NCBI GenBank assembly: GCA_019415925.1
Contig: DXYG01000007.1
Coordinates: 1 to 58,912 of the forward strand
DNA length: 58,912 nt
Source of the DNA: Clostridiales bacterium
Lineage (GTDB): Bacteria; Bacillota; Clostridia; Oscillospirales; Acutalibacteraceae
Direction of reading: 5' to 3'
Position numbers and translations under genes: made by a program. Below, one piece after another: positions 25,754-35,161 of this stretch (its first letter is position 1; each line of letters starts with the position of its first letter). The notes under the pieces are model-generated. The model was given only the letters and a program-made list of their open reading frames with translations, searched no databases and was not told the DNA's origin.

Positions 25754-26668
25754 ATGAAGTTTTTTGTTACAGGCGTAAACGGTCAGCTTGGACACGATGT
25801 TATGAACGAACTGCTAAAGCGTGGATATGAGGGCGTCGGCTCTGACATACAATCGGCTTACAGCGGTGTGTCAGACGGTTCAGCTGTAACAACTGCACCT
25901 TATGTTGCACTTGATATTACAGATAAAGATGCAGTTGAAAATGTGATAACAGATATTAAACCTGACGCTGTAATTCACTGTGCGGCTTGGACTGCCGTTG
26001 ATATGGCAGAGGATGATGACAAAGTAGAGAGGGTGCGTGCCGTTAATGTTGGCGGAACACAAAATATAGCTGATGTCTGCAAAGAAATTGACTGTAAAAT
26101 GCTGTATCTTTCTACCGACTATGTGTTTGACGGACAGGGAACAGAGCCTTGGAAACCTGATTGCAAGGACTATAAGCCACTGAATGTGTATGGTCAGACA
26201 AAGTTAGAGGGCGAGCTTGCAGTCAACAATACACTTGAAAAATACTTTATTGTCCGTATTGCGTGGGTATTCGGTGCAAATGGTAAAAACTTTATCAAAA
26301 CTATGATAAATGTCGGAAAAACGCACGATGAAGTCCGTGTTGTAAATGACCAGATAGGCACACCGACCTATACATACGATTTGGCAAGACTGCTTGTCGA
26401 TATGTGCGAAACAGATAAGTATGGCTATTATCACGCTACTAACGAGGGCGGATATATCAGCTGGTATGATTTTTGCTGTGAGTTTTACCGTCAGTACGGT
26501 TTAAAGACAAAGGTAACACCTGTAACTACGCAAGAGTATGGACTTAGCAAAGCGGCACGTCCGTTTAACAGCAGACTTGATAAAAGTAAGCTGATTGAAA
26601 ACGGTTTTACACCGCTTCCGACTTGGCAGGACGCTGTCAGCAGATATTTGAAAGAAGCTCAGCTTTAA
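25754..26668 (+). CDS. rfbD: dTDP-4-dehydrorhamnose reductase
   Basis: The protein is 304 aa (306 if a GTG at 25748 is used; AAGG spacing fits either). The NADPH site is FVTGVNGQLGHDV, with CAAWTAVDMAEDD, STDYVFDG and the catalytic VYGQTKLEGE. It performs the last step of dTDP-L-rhamnose synthesis. Gene order here is rfbA-B-D-C. Confidence 0.96.
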   Translation: MKFFVTGVNGQLGHDVMNELLKRGYEGVGSDIQSAYSGVSDGSAVTTAPYVALDITDKDAVENVITDIKPDAVIHCAAWTAVDMAEDDDKVERVRAVNVGGTQNIADVCKEIDCKMLYLSTDYVFDGQGTEPWKPDCKDYKPLNVYGQTKLEGELAVNNTLEKYFIVRIAWVFGANGKNFIKTMINVGKTHDEVRVVNDQIGTPTYTYDLARLLVDMCETDKYGYYHATNEGGYISWYDFCCEFYRQYGLKTKVTPVTTQEYGLSKAARPFNSRLDKSKLIENGFTPLPTWQDAVSRYLKEAQL

Positions 26669-26680
26669 GGAGATAAGGAA

Positions 26681-27286
26681 ATGGGACAGATTATAGTTGA
26701 GAAAAATGTAGGTGGAATAGAGGGGTTGTGTGTAATAACACCTGCTGTTCACGGTGATAACCGTGGATATTTTATGGAAACCTACAGTCAGCGTGATATG
26801 GAAGAAAACGGAATAAACATCAATTTCGTTCAGGATAACCAGTCAATGAGCGTGAAGGGTGTGCTTCGTGGACTTCATTTTCAGAAGAATTTTCCACAGA
26901 CAAAATTGGTAAGAGTTATTAAAGGCTCTGTATTTGATGTAGCAGTTGACCTGCGCTCCGGCAGTGATACATACGGCAAATGGTACGGTATAGAGCTTAC
27001 AGAAGAAAATAAAAAGCAGTTCCTCATTCCGAGAGGCTTTGCACACGGCTTTCTTGTGTTGAGCGATACCGCAGAATTCTGCTACAAGTGCGATGACTTC
27101 TATCATCCCAATGATGAGGGCGGTATGGCTTGGAACGACCCGGAGATTGGCATTAAGTGGCCTAAATTGGTTGGTGAATATAAAGGTACAGCAGGTGCTG
27201 AAGGTTATAGCGTAGACGGAGTTGTATTGAATCTGAGCGATAAAGATCAGAAGTGGCTCGGTTTGAAAGATACTTTTAAATTTTAA
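26681..27286 (+). CDS. rfbC: dTDP-4-dehydrorhamnose 3,5-epimerase
   Basis: A 201-aa cupin. The catalytic His is in GVLRGLHFQ, and the VRVIKGSVFDVAVDLR and IPRGFAHGF segments are typical of RmlC. It epimerises the keto sugar made by RfbB before reduction by RfbD. It starts 12 bp after rfbD. Confidence 0.97.
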   Translation: MGQIIVEKNVGGIEGLCVITPAVHGDNRGYFMETYSQRDMEENGININFVQDNQSMSVKGVLRGLHFQKNFPQTKLVRVIKGSVFDVAVDLRSGSDTYGKWYGIELTEENKKQFLIPRGFAHGFLVLSDTAEFCYKCDDFYHPNDEGGMAWNDPEIGIKWPKLVGEYKGTAGAEGYSVDGVVLNLSDKDQKWLGLKDTFKF

Positions 27287-27307
27287 GACTAAGGAAAAGA
27301 AAGAAAT

Positions 27308-28303
27308 ATGAAAGATAAGAAAAAATACTATGGCTTAGATTGGTTGCGAGCCGTGGCTTGTATAGGAATTGCCATGATGCATATCCGTGCTAATACAGAT
27401 TACTCTATCAGTGGATTTATATATAATCAATTTATTCCGTCACTGACGGATTTTGTCTATTTGTTTATGGTAATATCTGCCTTTGGTATGTGCTGCGGAT
27501 ATTTTGATAAAGTAATGAATGGGAAAATTAATTGGATAGATTTTTACAAAAAACGATACTTAAAGATCCTCCCGTTTTTTATGTTGCTTATCTTCATTGA
27601 TTTGACGATAGAGCTTAGCACATCATCGTTGATGGAAGGTATTGTCGAAATGACTTTACTTCATGGATTTATTCCTCAGTCGTTATCAGTAATTGGTGTT
27701 GGCTGGTATTTGGGAACTGTTTTTATATTTTATCTTATTTTCCCATTCTTTTGTGTCCTAATAGAAAAGAAATCCCGGGCATGGGCGGCATTTGCAGTTT
27801 CTATCGGTTTACATTATATCTGTGCAAATTACTTTATGCTGGATAGAAATAATATTCTTTTTTCGCTATGCTATTTCTTTGCCGGAGGTTTGCTCTATTT
27901 ATATAGAGAGAGTCTGACAAGAGTCAAATGGTATGTTTATTTGCCTATAGTTTTATGTTCACTCTTGGTTTACTACTGGTTAAATAGTAATGCTTTGACA
28001 GTTTTATTAGTAGCTTGTTTATTAATGTGCTTCGCAATTTCAATTGAAGGGAATAACAGAATTGCATCCTTTATCAGCGGACTTAGTATGGAGATTTACC
28101 TTTCGCACATGCTTGTATTTAGAATAATAGAGAAACTACATTTAACAACGAAATTTGGTAATGGGTGGCTTCAGTACATTATAACTGTATGCTTGGTAAT
28201 TTTTGGTACTATCGTTTTTTCATATATCATGCAGATACTTATTAATTACGCAGAAAAGAAAATTATTAATTTAAAAAAAGACAGGCTTTATAAGAAAAGG
28301 TAA
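27308..28303 (+). CDS. Membrane acyltransferase (acyltransferase 3 family)
   Basis: A 331-aa integral membrane protein with about ten hydrophobic segments. It begins YGLDWLRAVACIGIAMMHIRA, with the family Arg and His, and ends with a basic tail. It most likely acetylates a sugar of the repeat unit on the outer or inner membrane face. It lies between the rhamnose genes and the first glycosyltransferase. Confidence 0.85.
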   Translation: MKDKKKYYGLDWLRAVACIGIAMMHIRANTDYSISGFIYNQFIPSLTDFVYLFMVISAFGMCCGYFDKVMNGKINWIDFYKKRYLKILPFFMLLIFIDLTIELSTSSLMEGIVEMTLLHGFIPQSLSVIGVGWYLGTVFIFYLIFPFFCVLIEKKSRAWAAFAVSIGLHYICANYFMLDRNNILFSLCYFFAGGLLYLYRESLTRVKWYVYLPIVLCSLLVYYWLNSNALTVLLVACLLMCFAISIEGNNRIASFISGLSMEIYLSHMLVFRIIEKLHLTTKFGNGWLQYIITVCLVIFGTIVFSYIMQILINYAEKKIINLKKDRLYKKR

Positions 28304-28309
28304 GAGAAT

Positions 28310-29527
28310 ATGCAACATGTTTTTTTAGTTGGTGCAAAATCTCTGGGAGCTTATGGCGGATATGAAACATTTATCAATAAGCTGACGGAGTATCACCGGA
28401 ATAACAGCAGAATTAAATATCATGTGGCTTGTAAAGCTAATGGTGACGGCTGTATGGATCCATATACAACAGAGGGAGCAGAAATTATAAACGACCATGA
28501 GTTTACATATCACAATGCGCATTGTTTCCGAATTAAAATTCCGCAAAAGTTGGGACCTGCACAGGCAATTTATTATGATGTGGCTGCTTTGAAGAAATGC
28601 TGTAGATTTATTAAAGAGCAGAAAATATCTCACCCTATCGTGTATATTATGGCTTGTCGTATCGGACCGTTTATGAAGCATTTTTATAAGGAAATTCATA
28701 AATTGGGCGGAAAGGTTTACCTGAATCCTGACGGACATGAGTGGATGAGAGCAAAGTGGTCTGCTCCGATAAGAAAGTATTGGAAGGTATCTGAGCAAAT
28801 GATGGTGAAGTGGTCAGATCTTGCCATATGTGACTCTGTAAATATTGAGAAGTACATACATAAGGAATATGACGGCAAAGGAATCAAGGGTAGCAATCCA
28901 AAGACCACTTTTATTGCATACGGAGCAGAAACAAGAAAGAGCAAGCTTGCAAATGATGATGATAGTTTGCTCAAATGGTATGAAAGTAAAGGTTTGACTG
29001 CGAAAAATTATTATCTTGTAGTCGGCCGTTTTGTACCCGAGAACAATTATGAAACTATGATACGGGAGTTTATGCTCAGTAAAAGCAAAAAGGATTTTGC
29101 GATTATTACAAATGTAAATGATAAATTTCTGGACGAACTGGAACAGAAATTGCATTTTCGTTCTGACAATAGAATCAAATTTGCAGGCACAGTTTATGAC
29201 CAGGAGCTTTTGATGAAGATAAGAGAAAACGCTTATGCGTATTTCCACGGTCACGAGGTTGGCGGAACAAATCCGAGTTTGTTGGAGGCTTTGGGCAGTA
29301 CTGACCTTAACTTGCTTTTAGATGTTGGTTTTAATCGTGAGGTTGCAGAGGATGCGGCTTTGTATTGGAGCAAAGAGAAGGGCAATTTAGCTTCTTTGAT
29401 TGACAGCTCAGACACGCTTTCGGATGAAAAGAGAGCTGAGTGTGGAAAGAAAGCTAAGCAGAGAATAAAGGATGCATACAGCTGGCAGTATATCTGTGAC
29501 AGATATGAAGAGTTGTTTATTAAATAG
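28310..29527 (+). CDS. Rhamnosyltransferase-like glycosyltransferase (Cps2T/WchF type, DUF1972)
   Basis: The protein is 405 aa. The N-terminus FLVGAKSLGAYGGYETFINKL is the DUF1972 signature found in beta-1,4-rhamnosyltransferases of streptococcal capsules. A GT-B fold follows with YLVVGRFVPENNYE and the nucleotide-sugar segment HEVGGTNPSLLEAL. The rhamnose genes just upstream support dTDP-rhamnose as donor; this is inference. Confidence 0.85.
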   Translation: MQHVFLVGAKSLGAYGGYETFINKLTEYHRNNSRIKYHVACKANGDGCMDPYTTEGAEIINDHEFTYHNAHCFRIKIPQKLGPAQAIYYDVAALKKCCRFIKEQKISHPIVYIMACRIGPFMKHFYKEIHKLGGKVYLNPDGHEWMRAKWSAPIRKYWKVSEQMMVKWSDLAICDSVNIEKYIHKEYDGKGIKGSNPKTTFIAYGAETRKSKLANDDDSLLKWYESKGLTAKNYYLVVGRFVPENNYETMIREFMLSKSKKDFAIITNVNDKFLDELEQKLHFRSDNRIKFAGTVYDQELLMKIRENAYAYFHGHEVGGTNPSLLEALGSTDLNLLLDVGFNREVAEDAALYWSKEKGNLASLIDSSDTLSDEKRAECGKKAKQRIKDAYSWQYICDRYEELFIK

Positions 29528-29568
29528 CTATATTTACATTGTTGTGATTCTAAAAGGGGATTGATTTG

Positions 29569-30729
29569 ATGAAGAAAGCTGTTGTTGTTGGCGGAAGTAA
29601 CGGAATAGGCTTGGCAATATCGAAATCTCTCTCAGACAGAGGATATAGTATTAATATCCTGGATATTGTCATGCCAGATAAAGAGATTGATAATGCAAAC
29701 TATTTTCCATGCAATCTACTAGACTTTAATGAAGATCTATTTGAAATAATGAGTAAAGATGATGATATTGAATGTTTAATGATAACAGCGGGTTTTGGTC
29801 GAGTAACGAATTTTGAGTATCTTCATCCTGCAGAAATTCAGAATTTGATGCAGGTAAACGCAACTGCATGTATGAAAATTGTGCGTTATTTTTATGATAA
29901 ATTGAAAAGTAAAAAGACTTTTTTCTGTGGAATAATGGGTTCCATTGCCGGTTGGGTAAGTTCCCCTTTGTTTTCAGTTTATGCTGCATCGAAAGCGGCA
30001 CTTTGCCGTTTTATTGAAAGTGTGAACATTGAGTTAGAGGTTTCAGGTACAGATAATAGGATATTAAATGTGTGTCCAGGTTCTGTTTCGGGAACACGGT
30101 TCAATGGTGGAAAAAATAATCTTACAAAAATTGAAGCATTAGCGGAAGAGATAACAAATAAAATGTTTTCTCGCACAGAGCTTTATATTCCAAAATATAT
30201 TGAAACATTTAAAGGGGTAATTGAACAATATCAGAATGATCCACATGCGTATGGTCTTCATAGCTATGAGTATAAAATTCGGTCCGGTAGAGTGATTACC
30301 GAGCAAAGAATTTGTATTGGTTATCTTTCGGGAACTTTTGACCTTTTTCATGTTGGTCATTTAAATCTATTACACCGTGCGAAGCAACAGTGTGATTATT
30401 TGATTGTGGGTGTTCATCCTGATGCAAAGCATAAAGGAAAAGAAACATTTATTCCTTTTGATGAGCGGAAACAAATCGTTGGTGCATGCAGATATGTCGA
30501 TAAGGTAGTTGAGTCCTGTCCTGAGGACAGTGATGCTTGGAATTTATGGCATTACAATAAACTGTTTGTTGGTAGCGATTATAAGGGTACAGATAGATTT
30601 AATAGATATGAAGCGTTCTTTAAAGATAAGTCAGTCGAAATTATATATTTTCCATATACACAGGGTACAAGCAGTACTCAAATCAGAAAAATAATTTTTG
30701 ATAAAACAAAAGATATAGAAAAGGAATAA
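29569..30729 (+). CDS. Fusion of SDR dehydrogenase and TagD-like cytidylyltransferase
   Basis: The protein is 386 aa. Residues about 3-220 are a short-chain dehydrogenase (NAD site VGGSNGIGLAIS, active-site YAASKAALCRF). Residues about 245-380 are a cytidylyltransferase with GTFDLFHVGHL and the end motif QGTSSTQIRKI, as in glycerol-3-phosphate cytidylyltransferase TagD. The pair could reduce a sugar or ketose phosphate and activate it as a CDP-polyol (CDP-glycerol, -ribitol, -mannitol or -arabinitol). LicD, 3 bp downstream, would be the transferase. The start at 29569 follows AAAAGGGG. The substrate cannot be read from sequence. Confidence 0.88.
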   Translation: MKKAVVVGGSNGIGLAISKSLSDRGYSINILDIVMPDKEIDNANYFPCNLLDFNEDLFEIMSKDDDIECLMITAGFGRVTNFEYLHPAEIQNLMQVNATACMKIVRYFYDKLKSKKTFFCGIMGSIAGWVSSPLFSVYAASKAALCRFIESVNIELEVSGTDNRILNVCPGSVSGTRFNGGKNNLTKIEALAEEITNKMFSRTELYIPKYIETFKGVIEQYQNDPHAYGLHSYEYKIRSGRVITEQRICIGYLSGTFDLFHVGHLNLLHRAKQQCDYLIVGVHPDAKHKGKETFIPFDERKQIVGACRYVDKVVESCPEDSDAWNLWHYNKLFVGSDYKGTDRFNRYEAFFKDKSVEIIYFPYTQGTSSTQIRKIIFDKTKDIEKE

Positions 30730-30732
30730 CTA

Positions 30733-31566
30733 ATGAATAATATGGAATTACTTCATCAGGTGGATTTAGATATTGTAAAAGAGGTAGTGAATATTTGTGA
30801 GAGGTATGGGTTTAAGTACTTTATGCTTGGAGGAACCATGCTTGGGGCGATTCGCCATAAGGGGTTTATTCCATGGGACGACGATATTGATTTAGGAATG
30901 CCACGCAAAGACTATGACAGATTTCTTGATGTTGCTCCGAAGGAACTTTCTTCTCATCTTAAGTTAGTAAACTATCGTACAGATTCTGAATACCATTACT
31001 ACATAACACGAATTTTAGATACAGATACAAAGGTAGTAGAAGAACGAATAGGAAACGAAAACAAATATACTAATGCTTCAATCGATATTTTTCCGATAGA
31101 TGGTACACCCAACAACAATTTGTTGAGAAAAATTTACTATTTTCGAGTGCTATATCACAGAGCACTGATGTCTCTTTGTTATAAGGATTCAATTGATCGA
31201 AAACGCCCTCGTAGCAAAGCAGAGAAGATGCTTTTATGGATAATGGAACGCATTCCTATTGAAAAGATGACAACACCGTATAAGCAGAAGGAAAAAATAG
31301 ATAAATTATTACGAAAACAAAAAATTGAAGGTGCAAAATATATCGGAAATATTATGGGTGCGTACCGCACAAGAGAAATAGTGCCTTCTAAGTTTTATGG
31401 CGAAGGAAAAATGTATCCTTTTGAAGATATTGAGCTTAGAGGAATGGATATGTATGATGAATATTTGACATTTACATATGGTGATTATATGCAGTTGCCT
31501 CCAGTGGAAAAGAGAAAAACACACTTTAAGATTTTAGAAATTCACGGACAAAAGGTAAATAAATAA
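30733..31566 (+). CDS. LicD-family phosphotransferase
   Basis: A 277-aa member of the LicD/fukutin family. The motif LGGTMLGAIRHKGFIPWDDDIDLGMPRKDYDRF contains the metal-binding Asp cluster. Family members move phosphocholine or a polyol phosphate from a CDP donor to a sugar. The fused CDP-polyol enzyme directly upstream makes a phospho-polyol side group likely. A 195-bp gap follows with a GTCAAGC/GCTTGAC dyad at 31666-31683. Confidence 0.92.
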   Translation: MNNMELLHQVDLDIVKEVVNICERYGFKYFMLGGTMLGAIRHKGFIPWDDDIDLGMPRKDYDRFLDVAPKELSSHLKLVNYRTDSEYHYYITRILDTDTKVVEERIGNENKYTNASIDIFPIDGTPNNNLLRKIYYFRVLYHRALMSLCYKDSIDRKRPRSKAEKMLLWIMERIPIEKMTTPYKQKEKIDKLLRKQKIEGAKYIGNIMGAYRTREIVPSKFYGEGKMYPFEDIELRGMDMYDEYLTFTYGDYMQLPPVEKRKTHFKILEIHGQKVNK

Positions 31567-31761
31567 TCGGTCTGCGGGCGTTTATGTGTGCGATTGATAA
31601 GTAGTGATTAAAAGGCTAAAAGCTAAAAGCAATACGGAAAGTGATTCAATATAATTAGTTTTTTAGTCAAGCGATGGCTTGACAAATTAGTGAATTGGAT
31701 GATTTATAGTCGTAATAAATAATTGCTTGTTATTATAGGAATATTTTTAGGAGAGAAATAA

Positions 31762-32928
31762 ATGAAAAGCATTTTGTTTGTAAGATCTGCACCAAATGAT
31801 CTTGATCTCAACAGCTACAATGTACAGCAGGTCGGGATAGGAAAAAGCTTAGTAAATAAAGGATTTAATTACGACTTTATTACCTTCAAGAGAAACGAGC
31901 CTCGAAAAGAGGTTGTTTTCTATGAGAAGGATGGCTGCCGTGCCAAATGCATCGAACTTCCACGAAAGAGGTTTTTGCGTTGGGGTATAAACACGGAAAT
32001 CTGCAATCGGGATTTTTTGGATAAGTATGACCTCATTATTTGTCAGGAGTACTACCAGTTGCAGACTTACCTGATGTCCTGCAAATCAGATAAGGTGGTA
32101 ATGTACACAGGCCCGTATTACAATATGTTCATGCCAAAGTTTCTATCACCAATTTATGACCTGTGCCTGACAAAAAAACTGAATCGTCAAATCAAACACA
32201 AATTTGTAAAGTCCGTTTTGGCCTATGAGTTCATGGAAAAGAAGGGATATACGGGGCTTGTCAATGTTGGTGTAGCGTTGGATACAACCCGTTTTGAACA
32301 TGTGGAAATCAAGCCGGAAACGCAGAAACTGATGCAGTATATGCGGGAAAATACGTGCCTCTTGTATGTAGGCTCTTTGATTGAGCGGAAAAATTATCCG
32401 TTCCTTTTGGATGTGTATAAAAGAGTGCGCCAAAAGAGACCGGATATCAAATTGGTATTGATTGGAAAGAGTAAAGTGTCTGCGGTCGAAAAACTGTTGG
32501 GTAAGAAGGACGCAGATTACGCAAAGAAATATGATGCTCAGTTGTCCGAGATTGAAAAGGCGGGCATCTACCATCTTGAAAGATTGGATAATCCGCAACT
32601 GAAATATATTTATCCTCTGGCTAAGGCATTCCTGCTCCCCTCTAAATTGGAAATATTCGGAATGGTGCTGCTGGAGGCAATGTATTTTGGAGTACCCGTC
32701 GTTTCAAGCCGTAATGGCGGTAGTCTGACGCTTATGGCAGACGGTTCCTGCGGTCAGATTGTTGAGGAGTTTGACGTTGATAAGTGGTGCGATGCTATCC
32801 TCAGATATGTTGACAATCCTGATTACGCTGCTTCTATTGCAGAAGCCGGCAAAAGGATAATTAGAGAAGAATATACATGGGATTTCATTACAGACAAAAT
32901 GCTTACTGCCTCGGGAATAAAGAATTAG
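31762..32928 (+). CDS. Family 4 glycosyltransferase
   Basis: A 388-aa GT-B enzyme. The C-domain carries LLYVGSLIERKNYPFLLDVY and the donor-binding segment PSKLEIFGMVLLEAMYFGVPVVSS. The Glu-x7-Glu pair is present. AGGAGAG precedes the ATG. Donor and linkage are unknown. It is the second glycosyltransferase of the operon. Confidence 0.9.
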   Translation: MKSILFVRSAPNDLDLNSYNVQQVGIGKSLVNKGFNYDFITFKRNEPRKEVVFYEKDGCRAKCIELPRKRFLRWGINTEICNRDFLDKYDLIICQEYYQLQTYLMSCKSDKVVMYTGPYYNMFMPKFLSPIYDLCLTKKLNRQIKHKFVKSVLAYEFMEKKGYTGLVNVGVALDTTRFEHVEIKPETQKLMQYMRENTCLLYVGSLIERKNYPFLLDVYKRVRQKRPDIKLVLIGKSKVSAVEKLLGKKDADYAKKYDAQLSEIEKAGIYHLERLDNPQLKYIYPLAKAFLLPSKLEIFGMVLLEAMYFGVPVVSSRNGGSLTLMADGSCGQIVEEFDVDKWCDAILRYVDNPDYAASIAEAGKRIIREEYTWDFITDKMLTASGIKN

Positions 32929-32971
32929 CTTTAGGGAGGCTTAATGTATTCGCAGTGGAGGAAGAGATGAG

Positions 32972-34150
32972 ATGAATATTCTGGTTGTGACATTGTTTTA
33001 TTATATTGAAGGCAGACCGGATTTGATACATAATACAAATGCTGTTCATTATCTGGCTAAATACTGGGCAAAGGAACACAATGTCACTGTGTTTAATGTT
33101 TATGCACATAGTTATCATGCTGCGAAACGTTATTTTTCCCACGAATCCCGTGAGTATTATCGTAATGGCTATGCGTTTGAAAAAGATAAAGTCAGGGTTC
33201 ATCTGACTGAGGTTCAAAAATACCCGGGACAGAAAGGAAAGTATAATTCTGTTCAGACAGCCCATATTATGAAACAGTTCAGGCAAATGATTTCTAAAAC
33301 GGATGAAGAGCCGGATGTCATTGTCGTACATTTTCCGAGCTATGCAGTAAGCTTTATAGATGAGATTCGTTCATGCTTTAACAAGCGTATTCCTGCAGTG
33401 GCAGTTATGCATAAGACGGATGCCGAAGAACTGGAGCATGGCAGAGTATCTCCTGACCTTTTTGACGCTCAGTATGATGCGATATTTTCACGTTCTTTAG
33501 GAATCTACAAACGGGTATCAAAATTTCACCTGAAGAATCTGAAACCGGAACTGATTCTTTCGGGAATTCCAAAACAATCACCCGATAAGCAGGTGCCGAT
33601 AGAAAGTAAAAAAGAATTCAAAGTTATATATGTCGGAAAACTGATTAAGAGAAAGCATCCTGAAGTAGTGATACAGGCGATTGCTGATATTCCTGATATA
33701 TCCCTGGATATTGTCGGTGCGGGAGAATTGGAGCAAAAGCTCAGAAAAATGGTTGTTGATCTTGGTGTGTCTGAGAGAGTTAACTTTTTGGGTACTATGT
33801 CCAGAGAAGAAGTCATTCAAAGTATGGCAGAAGCGCAGATGTTTTGTATGCCAAGTGTGGATGAAACGCTGGGACTGACCTATCTGGAAGCAATGTCTGT
33901 AGGGTGTGTTCCGATTGGAACGCAGGATGAAGGAATAGACGGAGTTATTATAAACGGGCAGAATGGATTTTTAGTAAACAGAGCTTCGATGCAGCAGGAT
34001 GTTGAAAAATATATCAGTGAATATATGGGTATGGAAATGTCGCAGCGAAGGATGATTGCTGAGAATGCCATTGAAACTGCCGCAAAGATGGATGAGGAAA
34101 CTTGTTCCATGAAATATCTGGAATTGATTAAACGGAGTATGAGCTTATGA
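32972..34150 (+). CDS. Family 4 glycosyltransferase
   Basis: A 392-aa GT-B enzyme. VIYVGKLIKRKHPEVVIQAI and PSVDETLGLTYLEAMSVGCVPIG form the donor site. Its last codons overlap the next start by 4 bp (ATGA), so the two genes are translationally coupled. Donor unknown. Confidence 0.9.
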   Translation: MNILVVTLFYYIEGRPDLIHNTNAVHYLAKYWAKEHNVTVFNVYAHSYHAAKRYFSHESREYYRNGYAFEKDKVRVHLTEVQKYPGQKGKYNSVQTAHIMKQFRQMISKTDEEPDVIVVHFPSYAVSFIDEIRSCFNKRIPAVAVMHKTDAEELEHGRVSPDLFDAQYDAIFSRSLGIYKRVSKFHLKNLKPELILSGIPKQSPDKQVPIESKKEFKVIYVGKLIKRKHPEVVIQAIADIPDISLDIVGAGELEQKLRKMVVDLGVSERVNFLGTMSREEVIQSMAEAQMFCMPSVDETLGLTYLEAMSVGCVPIGTQDEGIDGVIINGQNGFLVNRASMQQDVEKYISEYMGMEMSQRRMIAENAIETAAKMDEETCSMKYLELIKRSMSL

Positions 34151-35031
34151 ATAATGCAGAACAAATGCCGATTTCCTTCGTTATATTACAATATGGTGCA
34201 TTCTCAATGACGCAGAGATGTATTGAGTCCATTCACAGATGTATGACCGGAAACTATAACATCATTGTTGTTGATAATGCGTCACCTGATGACGCTCTGG
34301 CACAGGTGAAGCATCAGTACGGAAATGATCCTTGTGTAATTGTGCTGGAATCAGATAAAAATTTAGGGTTTGCAAAAGGTAATAATATCGGAATTCGATA
34401 TGCTAAAGAGAATCTTAACCCACAGTATATAGTGATGCTGAATAATGATACTGAATTGCTGCAGAGAGATTTCCGCAAAAGGCTGGATACCGAATACCAA
34501 AAAGAACGTTTTGATGTACTCGGACCGATGATTTTAACAGGTGACGGACGTTATATATCAAACCCGGTGAGAACAAAAAAGTGGGAAAGAGCGGAAATTC
34601 AGAGAATGATAAATTATGATGCCCGCTATTTAAAACTTATGAAATTTCATTGTCAGCGAATATATGACAAGTATCAGGAATTGAAGAAAAAAAATAAGAA
34701 AAATAAGAAAAAAAAGACCGCTTTTGATTGCACAAAAAGACAAATAAATGTGGAACTGCATGGTTCTTTTCTGATCTTCTCAAAAGATTATATTGAGAAA
34801 CATAATGGATTAACTGACAAAACTTTTATGTATTGCGAAGAGCATATTCTGTATCAGAAGATTATGAATGAAGGAGGCAAAACGGTATATGCTCCGGATT
34901 TGATAATCTATCATGCTGAAGACGCTTCGACTAATGAGAGATTTCCACAATCCCGCAGTAAAAAAATGTTCTATCTGAAAAATCATATGGAATCTTGCAG
35001 GGTACTGTTAGATGTTGTTGAAGATAAATAA
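34147..35031 (+). CDS. Family 2 glycosyltransferase
   Basis: A 294-aa GT-A enzyme. FVILQYGAFSMTQRCIESI, IIVVDNASPDDAL and the DxD-type MLNNDTELL mark the fold. A Lys-rich insert (KKKNKKNKKKKT, about residues 179-190) is unusual and may contact the membrane or another protein. It resembles rhamnosyltransferase-type GT2 proteins. A 130-bp gap without obvious signals follows. Confidence 0.9.
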   Translation: MNNAEQMPISFVILQYGAFSMTQRCIESIHRCMTGNYNIIVVDNASPDDALAQVKHQYGNDPCVIVLESDKNLGFAKGNNIGIRYAKENLNPQYIVMLNNDTELLQRDFRKRLDTEYQKERFDVLGPMILTGDGRYISNPVRTKKWERAEIQRMINYDARYLKLMKFHCQRIYDKYQELKKKNKKNKKKKTAFDCTKRQINVELHGSFLIFSKDYIEKHNGLTDKTFMYCEEHILYQKIMNEGGKTVYAPDLIIYHAEDASTNERFPQSRSKKMFYLKNHMESCRVLLDVVEDK

Positions 35032-35161
35032 TGTTTTACAAATAGTTTGCTGTAGGTTATATGTGCTTAAAAAGCATAAATGTTTTCATATTAAACAGTG
35101 TTTTATCTAAGGCAAACTATAACATTTAAGGGTACGTCATAAACGGCACGTCCATAAAAAT

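Noticed and set aside
31666..31683. GTCAAGC/GCTTGAC dyad between licD and the next glycosyltransferase, considered as terminator
   Set aside because: No T-run follows on the plus strand; left as an unexplained dyad.
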